Under the pieces are notes generated by a model. The model saw only the letters and a program-made list of their open reading frames with translations. It did no database searches and was not told where the DNA came from. The translations under genes were made by a program, and so were the position numbers. Of a stretch of 64,000 nt of DNA, positions 52,220 to 59,809 are shown one piece after another. The stretch comes from an uncultured Eggerthellaceae bacterium (GTDB lineage Bacteria > Actinomycetota > Coriobacteriia > Coriobacteriales > Eggerthellaceae), in contig CAJUSF010000066.1 in the NCBI GenBank assembly GCA_910588945.1, positions 1-64,000 of the forward strand, read 5' to 3'. How positions within the stretch are numbered: position 1 is the first letter of the stretch; the number at the start of each line of letters is the position of its first letter.

Positions 52220-53122
52220 ATGCAGATCGAACGCATACATACACTCGACGATCCGCGGCTTGAGGTCTTCACAGGGCTTACCGATCCGCGGTTGCGCAAT
52301 AGACTCGAACCCGAAAAAGGCATCTTCATTGCCGAATCTGAAAAGGTCATCAAGCGTGCACTTGCAGCAAGTTGCACGCCTATCTCCTTTTTAATGGAGG
52401 AAAAATGGCTTGCCGGGCTGCAGAATGCGATCGCTGATGCCACAGAAAAAGCCGCCTCAACAAATGCACCATCGTCCCCATCTGTAACCATTTTCATTGC
52501 AGCACGAACGGACATGGAGCGTCTCACCGGCTATGACGTAACACGCGGAGCACTAGCCGCATTTAGGCGCTCACCTCTGCCTACGATCGAACAGGTGTGC
52601 AAGAACGCACGTCGCATCGCCGTGCTTGAGGACATCACGAATACGGTGAACATCGGCTCGATATTTCGCGCTGCGGCAGCCCTCGGCATCGATGCGGTGC
52701 TCTTGACTCCGGGATGCTGCGACCCACTTTATCGGCGCGCGTTGCGAGTATCAATGGGAAATGCGCTCAAGATTCCTTGGACATATATCGGAGAAGATGT
52801 GAAAGAAGCGTCCGCTCATGGCAATGTTGCCCGAGCAGGCGGCTGGTGTGAAACGGGAATGAAACAGTTGCAGCAGCTTGGCTTTCAAACGGTCGCACTC
52901 GCGCTCAGAGATGACAGCGTCGATCTGGACGATCCCGCGCTAAAATCCTGCGACAAGTTGGCGATCGTGCTGGGGACAGAGGGCGAAGGGCTATCGGATC
53001 GCACTATCGCAGAGTGCGACTTCGTGGCGCGCATACCCATGAAGCATGACGTCGATTCGCTCAACGTTGCTGCTGCGAGCGCCGTGGCCTTCTGGGAACT
53101 GCGAGACAGATGCCACGCGTGA
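52220..53122 (+). CDS. SpoU/TrmH-family RNA 2'-O-methyltransferase
   Basis: The 300-residue protein joins an N-terminal substrate-binding region (KGIFIAESEKVIKRALA) to a SPOUT methyltransferase domain. Its three motifs are NTVNIGSIFRAAAALGIDAV, IVLGTEGEGLS and IPMKHDVDSLNVAAASAVAF, which make the trefoil knot that binds S-adenosylmethionine. It should methylate a ribose in rRNA or tRNA; the target nucleotide is unknown. ATG 52220 is chosen, although the frame opens at 52202 and neither has a strong ribosome site. The gene is alone. Confidence 0.93.
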   Translation: MQIERIHTLDDPRLEVFTGLTDPRLRNRLEPEKGIFIAESEKVIKRALAASCTPISFLMEEKWLAGLQNAIADATEKAASTNAPSSPSVTIFIAARTDMERLTGYDVTRGALAAFRRSPLPTIEQVCKNARRIAVLEDITNTVNIGSIFRAAAALGIDAVLLTPGCCDPLYRRALRVSMGNALKIPWTYIGEDVKEASAHGNVARAGGWCETGMKQLQQLGFQTVALALRDDSVDLDDPALKSCDKLAIVLGTEGEGLSDRTIAECDFVARIPMKHDVDSLNVAAASAVAFWELRDRCHA

Positions 53123-53167
53123 CACCTTCCGCACTCCCAAACGACCTAGCCCTGTTATCGCAAAACG

Positions 53168-53362
53168 TTAGTTTGCGCTGAAAAAGCCCTTGAAAAAGCC
53201 GCGGATCTTAGATGCGCTATCCGCTCCTTCGCTATAGCTCCCTGCGCCTTGACCGATAGCCTCGGTCATGTATTCCGGCTGATGAGCCTCCACGCCACGA
53301 CCGACATGCTGGTTGATCTCCCAAGCATTCGCCTTTGCAGCAATCAAATACGCATTCATCAT
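53168..53362 (-). CDS. Small protein, 64 residues
   Basis: An unrecognised short protein with a good ribosome site (GAAGGGGCA before ATGATG). It starts MMNAYLIAAKANAWEINQHV and ends KIRGFFKGFFSAN. The body is Gly/Ser/Ala/Glu-rich. A Lys/Phe amphipathic end suggests membrane contact, but there is no signal peptide or span. It lies 45 bases beyond the SpoU gene in the opposite direction, and the other small gene is 162 bases upstream on the same strand. Confidence 0.5.
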   Translation of the reverse strand: MMNAYLIAAKANAWEINQHVGRGVEAHQPEYMTEAIGQGAGSYSEGADSASKIRGFFKGFFSAN

Positions 53363-53524
53363 TGCCCCTTCTTCCTTTTGATACTACGTTGGCTCCAAAA
53401 AATGATGAATGCAAAGACTACCACTTTTGTCGAAGCGAATGAACCCCTGATTTTCAGAAAGACTACAATTTACAAACGCGAAACAAACCGCGATCAAATA
53501 CCGAAGCTCTTTTCTCTACTCTGA

Positions 53525-53710
53525 CTAGAAATAGCCCTCGGCAATAGAGTCTTTCACATCGTCTTCCTCGATATAGTCAGGGCAGCTCTCATTGATCACT
53601 CCACCGGACTCCATCACAATATCGTCATGCGTTCCCGTGCCGTTGCACTTAAGAGAGGCGCTGTTTTGATCAGAGTTATCGGAAAGCGTTGTTGAATTCT
53701 TATCCATCAT
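53525..53710 (-). CDS. Small acidic protein, 61 residues
   Basis: A short open frame with AAAGGTGATAG before ATGATG. It starts MMDKNSTTLSDNSDQNSASL, with CNGTGTHDD in the middle and PDYIEEDDVKDSIAEGYF at the end. It is acidic, Ser/Asn/Asp-rich and has two cysteines. A precursor-peptide-like makeup is possible, but there is no modification enzyme nearby. It lies upstream of the 64-residue protein and downstream of the XRE membrane regulator, all on the same strand. Confidence 0.5.
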   Translation of the reverse strand: MMDKNSTTLSDNSDQNSASLKCNGTGTHDDIVMESGGVINESCPDYIEEDDVKDSIAEGYF

Positions 53711-53919
53711 CTATCACCTTTCTTTTCTATCCCGCATATTTTATTGAACGCCTAGAGCGTCTATATGGATGCGATTCTAACTATAAAAAAGACCCGCGAC
53801 CGCAGCATCACTGAACCGTTTCACAACCGATACGAGATTGGATATCGCAGTCTGCATCCTCCGCAAACATAAATCTCTCTTTGCGAATGCCAAATGAATT
53901 AGCTTACGAGAGGCATTTT

Positions 53920-54534
53920 TTAAGAAAACAGCTTATATATGACCAATCCAACCACAGCTCCAGCTATGGCGGCAAACAAAAATTTCACAACGCGCGTAAG
54001 CAACGGGTGTGTTCGCTCGAAACCCCGACCTACACGTTCAACATCCGATCCGTTCCCATTCATGAACGCAACGATCTCGCGGTATGTTAACAAATCGTAG
54101 TTATATTTGATACGCTCGATCTTGAAAGCAAGCCACATGCTCAGTGAATAGAGCGGGATGAACACAACAAGCCCGGCAACGATCCCCTTCGTCAGTCCAG
54201 TAAAAGGCAACGCATCGGGCCAAGTGGTAACAAGCATCACAAAAAACGCGACCGACAGAACCAAAAGCACGGCCGAGGCAAGGCTGAGCTGTTTCATCCT
54301 CTTCGAATCCTCTTCCATAGCGCGACGCATGCGTGCCACATCACCCTGCACGAGTTCATCGATCGTAATGCCAAAAAGCTGACTTAGAAGTTCAAGGCTT
54401 TGAACATCAGGGTATGTCTTGTCGTTCTCCCAGTTCGAAACAGTCTGGCGTGACACAAAAATGACCTCCGCCAAGTCGTCTTGGGAAAGGCCATGTTCGA
54501 GTCGTTGTGATCTGATCTGGCTTGAAAGCTCCAT
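53920..54534 (-). CDS. XRE regulator with C-terminal membrane spans
   Basis: This 204-residue protein has an N-terminal HTH (SQIRSQRLEHGLSQDDLAEV, FVSRQTVSNWENDKTYPDVQ, LLSQLFGITIDELVQGD). From ~80 it has three hydrophobic spans (LASAVLLVLSVAFFVMLVTT, VAGLVVFIPLYSLSMWLAF, and FLFAAIAGAVVGLVIYKLF at the end). Membrane-bound XRE proteins of this sort are common in Firmicutes and Coriobacteriia and often regulate nearby transporters. GGAG lies upstream of ATG 54534. The 55-residue membrane protein gene is directly upstream, suggesting one operon. Confidence 0.88.
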   Translation of the reverse strand: MELSSQIRSQRLEHGLSQDDLAEVIFVSRQTVSNWENDKTYPDVQSLELLSQLFGITIDELVQGDVARMRRAMEEDSKRMKQLSLASAVLLVLSVAFFVMLVTTWPDALPFTGLTKGIVAGLVVFIPLYSLSMWLAFKIERIKYNYDLLTYREIVAFMNGNGSDVERVGRGFERTHPLLTRVVKFLFAAIAGAVVGLVIYKLFS

Positions 54535-54559
54535 CAGCTCGATCTCCGTTAGTTAAATA

Positions 54560-54727
54560 TCAAGCATCCTTTTTGCTCGACGTTGCACCTGTCGCATCGA
54601 TGCGTCGCTCGATAGATGTAAGACGCTTGTCAATCTTACCCGAAATGAACATTATCGCAACTGCTAGGAGCACGACTGCCACTGCGAGCAAAAGTATAAG
54701 GATCAACATTGCGTGTTCGGATATCAT
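54560..54727 (-). CDS. Small single-span membrane protein, 55 residues
   Basis: It starts MISEHAMLILILLLAVAVVL with one membrane span, then a charged amphipathic tail (ISGKIDKRLTSIERRIDATG, SSKKDA). ATG 54727 follows GGAAAGGAAAACT, and the longer upstream frame lacks support. The XRE regulator starts 25 bases downstream, so the two are probably co-transcribed. Its size and layout fit a small regulator or stabiliser of a membrane partner, perhaps the XRE protein; this is inference. Confidence 0.72.
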   Translation of the reverse strand: MISEHAMLILILLLAVAVVLLAVAIMFISGKIDKRLTSIERRIDATGATSSKKDA

Positions 54728-54973
54728 AGTTTTCCTTTCCGATCGATCGAGTCGTTTTTCCAATGCTTCCAAGCAAAAGCTTGCGAGCAATGCCCATTCA
54801 AGCAATACTCGACTTAAAACTATCAGGCAATCGACTCGCACCTTTTCCAACTCGCTTCGAAATGAAGCGATCAGATATTAGCATTGCGAAGAAAAATCAG
54901 GACTTCAAGAGGATGAAAAAGCGCTGACAAAAGTCTTTTACATAGCATCTGAACTGGGAATTTTCTCAATGCA

Positions 54974-55867
54974 TCAGCGATCAATCAAAAAATCGAGAGC
55001 AAGGGTGAACACACCATCAGATGCGGAAGCCGATACCCCCACTCCCATCTCGTCGCAAAGTTCTTTCACAACGGCAAGCCCCAAGCCTGCCCCCGTCGCA
55101 CTTCTCGACGCATCACCTCGGTAGAATCGGCGGAATACCAAATCGCAATTCACATTGCCACTCGCATCCATCGCGTTTGAAAACAAGATCACACCCCCCT
55201 TGCGCCTTACACACACATCACCCTGCCCATGGACGAGAATGTTGCCCAGCGCATTGTCGAACACACGTCGAAGCGAAGCGGGATCGGCTGTCAAGAAAAG
55301 ATCGCCATCACCCAGATCCACGGCAGGCTCAATGTTAGCCTTCGCGAAAGACGGGTAATGCCCAAGCATCACCGAGGACAAAAGCGCCACAACATCGATC
55401 CGCTCGAGAGCATCCTTATCAGGCGCGGATGTAGCAGACAGCACCTTTGTGTAATCGAAGAGCTGATCGAGCATGCCGCGCATGGCATCGAGCCGCCCTT
55501 CGGCTAGGTGAAGCAACCTCTCGCGCTCGACAGCATCCTCCTCAACGCATGCAAGCTGCACATAACCTTTTGCGCCCGCAAGCGGCGTGCGAATATCGTG
55601 AGAAAGGTTCGCAAGCCCCTCGAGCAGGTCGGTCTCATCCTGCATCATCTCAAGCTCACGATCCGCGACTTTATCGATGTTGTCGTTCACCGCGTCGATG
55701 AGAGGCATCACGCCCGGCAGGGGCGCACCCTTTTCAAGTCGAAGATTGCTTGTCTGAGGGCGGCTGCCCATGAATCCGGATATCCGCAAAAGCTCACTGC
55801 GGTACAGGATGACGATCGCCACAAGCATGATGACGATGCAACACAAAACGACAAGCAATCCGATCAT
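54974..55867 (-). CDS. Sensor histidine kinase without adjacent response regulator
   Basis: The 297-residue kinase starts with one membrane span (MIGLLVVLCCIVIMLVAIVI) and has almost no extracellular part, like intramembrane-sensing kinases of BceS/SpaK type. H90 lies in LANLSHDIRTPLAG, the N box in RVFDNALGNILVHG and the G box in GAGLGLAVVKELC. AAGGAGG precedes ATG 55867. It follows the ABC permease after 122 bases and probably belongs to that operon, sensing the drug or peptide exported by it. No response regulator gene lies within the window next to it. Confidence 0.9.
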   Translation of the reverse strand: MIGLLVVLCCIVIMLVAIVILYRSELLRISGFMGSRPQTSNLRLEKGAPLPGVMPLIDAVNDNIDKVADRELEMMQDETDLLEGLANLSHDIRTPLAGAKGYVQLACVEEDAVERERLLHLAEGRLDAMRGMLDQLFDYTKVLSATSAPDKDALERIDVVALLSSVMLGHYPSFAKANIEPAVDLGDGDLFLTADPASLRRVFDNALGNILVHGQGDVCVRRKGGVILFSNAMDASGNVNCDLVFRRFYRGDASRSATGAGLGLAVVKELCDEMGVGVSASASDGVFTLALDFLIDR

Positions 55868-55989
55868 CGACAAGCCTCCTTATGGGCCGCCAGCACGACA
55901 AGCAACCAAACCATCAGCAGACAACCGCACCGTCAACGGACAACCACATCACCGACAGGCATCCGCATCATCAACAGGCATCCGCGCCA

Positions 55990-56913
55990 TCAGCGCAGAT
56001 CTTTTTTGCGACAGAACACCAAGGCCACAACTGCACCAACAGCGATATAGATGCAGGCCACAAGCGCCGCATGCCCGGCAAGCGACATCATCGAGGCCAC
56101 GCCCTCGGTACCTGCATCCATGAGCGCCGGCGCACCCGCTCGCAAATCGGAAAACGTACTCACAAGCATCCATTGCGGAACGTAGGCGAACACAGGCAGC
56201 ATGGTTCCCAGATAATACATCAGCTGCTTGGCGAACGCTCCAACAACGCCGGAGGAAACCACAACGACCACAACCGTTGAGAGCGCCTCGCTTCTGATTG
56301 CCCACGTGACACACGCGACGATAAAAGCGTAGGCCGTACATACAAGCCATACCAAAAGCAACCAAAGCACGATGCCTGAAGCGCTATCTTGAATCTCATA
56401 GGAAAACCCGAAGATACCAAAGAACAGCGTGGAGAATACGGCGCAGATCACAAGGAATATGAGCTGGATGAAGGCAACGAAAATCAGCTTTTCGGCATAG
56501 TATCTGATACGCCCGCGTCTGTCGAAGGGAAGATTCTTGATGAATCCGCCTTTGAAATCCATTATCAGGAAGATGCCTGCGAAAAGGGAGCCTATCAGGG
56601 CGAGGAATCCGCCATCCATGAAGGTGGACGCCCACGTATCGGTGAGGCTTTCCATCACTTTATCGTTGAGCGGCTCGATCTCCTGCAGCGCCTCATCGAC
56701 ATCGGCTTGCATCTCCGCACGATCGGCTTCACTTACGCCTTGAAGGCTCTCCTCGCTGATGGAGTCGTTTACCATATGGGCGAACTCCGGCGATGCCACC
56801 CAATTCAAGCAGCCAGCTACCGTCAGCATCAAAGCAACACTCACCGCGACACATACCCAAAACGAACGCATGCGCACCATGCGGAACAAATCCGTGCGGA
56901 AAAGATTACACAT
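55990..56913 (-). CDS. ABC-2 type permease, drug/lantibiotic exporter-like
   Basis: The 307-residue membrane protein starts MCNLFRTDLFRMVRMRSFWV with a span (VCVAVSVALMLTVAGCLNW), has a long extracytoplasmic loop rich in Glu/Asp (residues ~45-110), then five further spans. LIGSLFAGIFLIMDFKGGFI and KNLPFDRRGRIRYYAEKLIF form the typical cytoplasmic segment. Its ATG at 56913 overlaps the end of the ATPase gene by 8 bases, so it is coupled. With the ATPase it probably exports an antimicrobial or toxic peptide for self-protection. Confidence 0.88.
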   Translation of the reverse strand: MCNLFRTDLFRMVRMRSFWVCVAVSVALMLTVAGCLNWVASPEFAHMVNDSISEESLQGVSEADRAEMQADVDEALQEIEPLNDKVMESLTDTWASTFMDGGFLALIGSLFAGIFLIMDFKGGFIKNLPFDRRGRIRYYAEKLIFVAFIQLIFLVICAVFSTLFFGIFGFSYEIQDSASGIVLWLLLVWLVCTAYAFIVACVTWAIRSEALSTVVVVVVSSGVVGAFAKQLMYYLGTMLPVFAYVPQWMLVSTFSDLRAGAPALMDAGTEGVASMMSLAGHAALVACIYIAVGAVVALVFCRKKDLR

Positions 56914-57835
56914 TCGAGGTGCCCCCTTCCATAAGCTCGACAAAGTACTCCTCAATATCGCGCTTGACAACGGAAAGCTCGAGCACGACAAAGTCCTTCT
57001 CGTGAAGGATTCTCGCAAGCTTCTCGCCGTCGGATTCACCCTTGGCGCGAATGATATTCCCGGGCTCCATCACAAAGACGAGATCGGGAAGCTTCTCCTG
57101 CAAAAACACCAGCGCGCGCTCGGGGCTATCAACCTTAATGCGCAGGCTGTCGCCGCACTCTTCGTCCACCTGCGCCGCGCTGAGCTCGCGCACCATGTGC
57201 CCGCTTGCGATGATGCCGTAGCTTGTCGCTATCCTGTCGAGCTGGTCGAGCACGTGCGAGCTGATCACAACCGTCACACCTTTGGTTCGGTTCATCGTCT
57301 CAATGAGGCTTCGCAGATCGCGTGTGGCCTCCGGATCAAGACCGTTGAACGGCTCATCCAAAAGCAAAAGATCTGGAGACGATAAAAGCGCCAACCCTAC
57401 ACCGAGGCGCTGCTTCATTCCGAGCGAGAATTTTTTGACACGCGTTTTGGCCGCCACATCAAGCCCAACCGTGCGAAGAATGTCGACGCATCTTCCCTTG
57501 GCATCCGAGATCCCAAGCGCGAGTGCCTTGCACATCAGGTTGTCAAGCGCGCTCATATTCGGATAGATTCCGGGATCTTCGATGAGTGACCCCACACGCC
57601 TTGTGGCTTGAATCTTCGTGCCCGTCTCATGCGCGATCGAATCGCCATAGAGCAGAACCTCTCCAGATGTGGGCGTAACCATCGAATCGATCATCTTCAT
57701 GACGGTAGATTTACCCGCGCCGTTCTTCCCAACGAAGCCGTAGATCTCGCCTGCCGCCACGTGCATATTGAAATCATTGACGACAAGGCGGCCGCCATAC
57801 GATTTGCAAAGCGCCCGCGTTTCAACTGCAAACAC
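56906..57835 (-). CDS. ABC ATPase, bacitracin/lantibiotic-export type
   Basis: The 309-residue ATPase starts at GTG 57835 with AGGGG before it. Walker A is GFVGKNGAGKSTVMK, the signature FSLGMKQRLGVGLALL, Walker B LLLLDEPFNGLDP, and VVISSHVLDQL carries the switch His. It has the extended C-terminus (~80 residues) of BcrA-type ATPases. It is the first gene of the ABC-kinase operon. Two direct AGTTTAAAGA repeats lie 75-95 bases upstream and could bind an OmpR-type response regulator, although none is encoded nearby. Confidence 0.93.
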   Translation of the reverse strand: MFAVETRALCKSYGGRLVVNDFNMHVAAGEIYGFVGKNGAGKSTVMKMIDSMVTPTSGEVLLYGDSIAHETGTKIQATRRVGSLIEDPGIYPNMSALDNLMCKALALGISDAKGRCVDILRTVGLDVAAKTRVKKFSLGMKQRLGVGLALLSSPDLLLLDEPFNGLDPEATRDLRSLIETMNRTKGVTVVISSHVLDQLDRIATSYGIIASGHMVRELSAAQVDEECGDSLRIKVDSPERALVFLQEKLPDLVFVMEPGNIIRAKGESDGEKLARILHEKDFVVLELSVVKRDIEEYFVELMEGGTSNV

Positions 57836-57885
57836 GCTGTCCCCTTTCCTTCCTCTTTCAATATATGACTTTAAGTATGGAAATG

Positions 57886-57929
57886 AGTCTTCAAGAAAGA
57901 TTCGGGGAAGTTTAAAGAAAGTTTAAAGA
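57886..57929. promoter_or_regulatory. Direct repeats upstream of the ABC-kinase operon
   Basis: AGTTTAAAGA occurs at 57909-57918 and 57920-57929 with an 11-base period, and a diverged copy (AGTCTTCAAGA) lies at 57886-57896, about two turns away. Tandem repeats with one-turn spacing are typical sites for OmpR/BceR-type response regulators. Confidence 0.6.
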
Positions 57930-58044
57930 TTTCGCTATGAGCGTGAATGAGTGCGGATTTAACGCGAACGCGCACGGACTCTGGATAAGAGCGTACAGGT
58001 TCGGCACCCCGTAAGTATGCTCGCAGATTTGCAACTCCCCAGCG

Positions 58045-59172
58045 CTATACCATCGCCCTTACCGCCACGATGAATACGACCACCACCAGCGCAAATCCGA
58101 TAAGAATCACCCATGATGCTGGACGTGCCCAGTTGAAAGTCCATCCGATTCCGAAGCGCTCGGGCAAAAAGACGCTCGCATCTTCAGGATTGAAGTAGAT
58201 GATTCCCGCCTTCCAATGCTCATCGCTGTCCTCAGGCATCGTTTTTGAATCCTGCATGCGCTTAAATACGCGTGATCCCACCTGTCCGTATACCACCGAA
58301 AGAGCCATCGCGCTTATCATCATCGAAATGACAACAACGAACACAACGATGCATACAACGCTAAGCGAAACCAGCCGAAGTGCGGAGAGTAAAAACAGAG
58401 CGCCAATACAAATTGAAAGCAGGGAACCGAATACGAGAGAAAAGATACTCCACGCGCGGGCATAAAGACCATATGCCAGAGCCGACGTTGCCGGAGCGCC
58501 CGGATCCGACCATGTGCGCGAGCGCAGAATGACTGCGTGGCTACCCGCAAAACAGGCTCCAAGAAAACCTTCGATGATGACAGGAAACACTACCACCGCT
58601 GGGCTTTTCTGCATCCAATTCGTGACCACGCCATCGAGATTGATGTTCATAGGGATCTCGTTTGGAATGGCCGGGTAAACGATTGCGCCGATGATCGCGG
58701 TTGTCGCCATTATCACCAGATAGATCAGATTCCACTTGAAGCTAATCTTGCTTGGCGGCTCCTCGCCGATTATAGCGGATGCTCTTTGCGCATCGGCGCA
58801 CCAACCTTGTTGCTCTTTGTATGCGCGAACCTTCTTGCGAAACACGAGCATTAAAGCGTAATAGGCCACAATCAGAATCACATCGCCTGCGACGAGAAAA
58901 TAATCGAGCGTATCCCATTGCTTGGAGGCATCGATATAGAAAACGATGCTGACTGCGATGAACAAGACTGTCGTAAGCGCGCACATTATTGTGGCGAAAC
59001 GCCGCTTCAGCTTGCGAAGATATGGATCGTTTGCAGAAGCGGCTGGCACGGTCACGCTAAAGCATTCCTGGCGACGCATCAGATACGGCATGAACGCGAG
59101 CAGGATTCCAAGTGCGAGAAGCAACCCGATCAGGAAAACATAGACGGTAATGAGAAGTGTCGGGTCTGCCAT
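58045..59172 (-). CDS. DUF1648 membrane protein with DUF5808-like C-terminus
   Basis: The 375-residue protein has about nine spans. VYPAIPNEIPMNINLDGVVT is the DUF1648 block (as in SdpI-like immunity proteins), and EHWKAGIIYFNPEDASVFLP with RFGIGWTFNWARP is the DUF5808 signature. In Bacillus and relatives such proteins sit beside YtrA-type GntR genes and act in peptide immunity or envelope stress. It starts 3 bases after the gntR stop, with GGAGG inside that gene's end, so they are coupled. It is the last gene of the operon beginning at 62184. Confidence 0.88.
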   Translation of the reverse strand: MADPTLLITVYVFLIGLLLALGILLAFMPYLMRRQECFSVTVPAASANDPYLRKLKRRFATIMCALTTVLFIAVSIVFYIDASKQWDTLDYFLVAGDVILIVAYYALMLVFRKKVRAYKEQQGWCADAQRASAIIGEEPPSKISFKWNLIYLVIMATTAIIGAIVYPAIPNEIPMNINLDGVVTNWMQKSPAVVVFPVIIEGFLGACFAGSHAVILRSRTWSDPGAPATSALAYGLYARAWSIFSLVFGSLLSICIGALFLLSALRLVSLSVVCIVVFVVVISMMISAMALSVVYGQVGSRVFKRMQDSKTMPEDSDEHWKAGIIYFNPEDASVFLPERFGIGWTFNWARPASWVILIGFALVVVVFIVAVRAMV

Positions 59173-59175
59173 CGA

Positions 59176-59766
59176 TTACGCCTCCGCAGTGTCGGTCAAA
59201 CCAGTTCGGTCAATCGTACCTGTTCGGCCAAACCGGCCTCGTTGACCACGCTTGCCCTGCTGGCCGTGTTTATTTTGTTGGCCGTGCTTGTCACCTGCAA
59301 CACCTAGTATGGAGGCAGAGGCGACCTTCGCTGCCGCCATCAGATCGTTTTGCTCGACAGCTTCTGGACGGTCAAGAATATCGTATGCACGCGTGGCCTG
59401 CGCAGCAGCGCATTCCAGAAACACGCCGCGCGAACCGCCGTGGGCGCGATGCGCCAGCGCTAACGCGAAAAGTTCGTCTTCCATCTTCGACAATGCAGCC
59501 TGCGCAGTGTCCCTGCGATCGCCATCGCAGGGGTCGGCAATGTAGGCACCTGAACGACCACGCATAAGAACATAGCCCTCATCGCGCAGGACGGAATACG
59601 CCTTGTTCACCGTATGAAGATTTATTCCCAAATCGCTTGCGAGAGAGCGTACGCTTGGAAGAGCTTGCCCTGGCACAAGCTCTCCGCGGGCAATTGCCTC
59701 GATCACCTGATCTCGAATCTGAAGATACAGCGGCTCATCGGAGCGCTGGTCGATGCTTAGTATCAT
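59176..59766 (-). CDS. GntR/YtrA-type repressor with low-complexity tail
   Basis: The 196-residue protein starts at ATG 59766 with AAGGAG upstream. The winged helix is clear (EPLYLQIRDQVIEAIARGEL, LPSVRSLASDLGINLHTVNK, YVLMRGRSGAYI), followed by a short helical domain. A tail of about 40 residues is built from HGQQ/KRGQRGR steps (DKHGQQNKHGQQGKRGQRG), rich in Gly, Gln and Arg, which YtrA proteins lack. The tail might bind nucleic acid or be a repeat expansion. It is third in an operon with an ABC transporter and a DUF1648 protein and likely binds the palindrome at 62310-62338. Confidence 0.87.
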   Translation of the reverse strand: MILSIDQRSDEPLYLQIRDQVIEAIARGELVPGQALPSVRSLASDLGINLHTVNKAYSVLRDEGYVLMRGRSGAYIADPCDGDRRDTAQAALSKMEDELFALALAHRAHGGSRGVFLECAAAQATRAYDILDRPEAVEQNDLMAAAKVASASILGVAGDKHGQQNKHGQQGKRGQRGRFGRTGTIDRTGLTDTAEA

Positions 59767-59809
59767 GCGAAGCTCCTTGTACGTTGAAACGTATGTGGAT
59801 ACCCAAAAA

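Noticed and set aside
53525..53710. RiPP precursor peptide
   Set aside because: Composition and size would fit, but the only radical SAM gene is 27 kb away and no modification enzyme, protease or leader-binding protein is adjacent.
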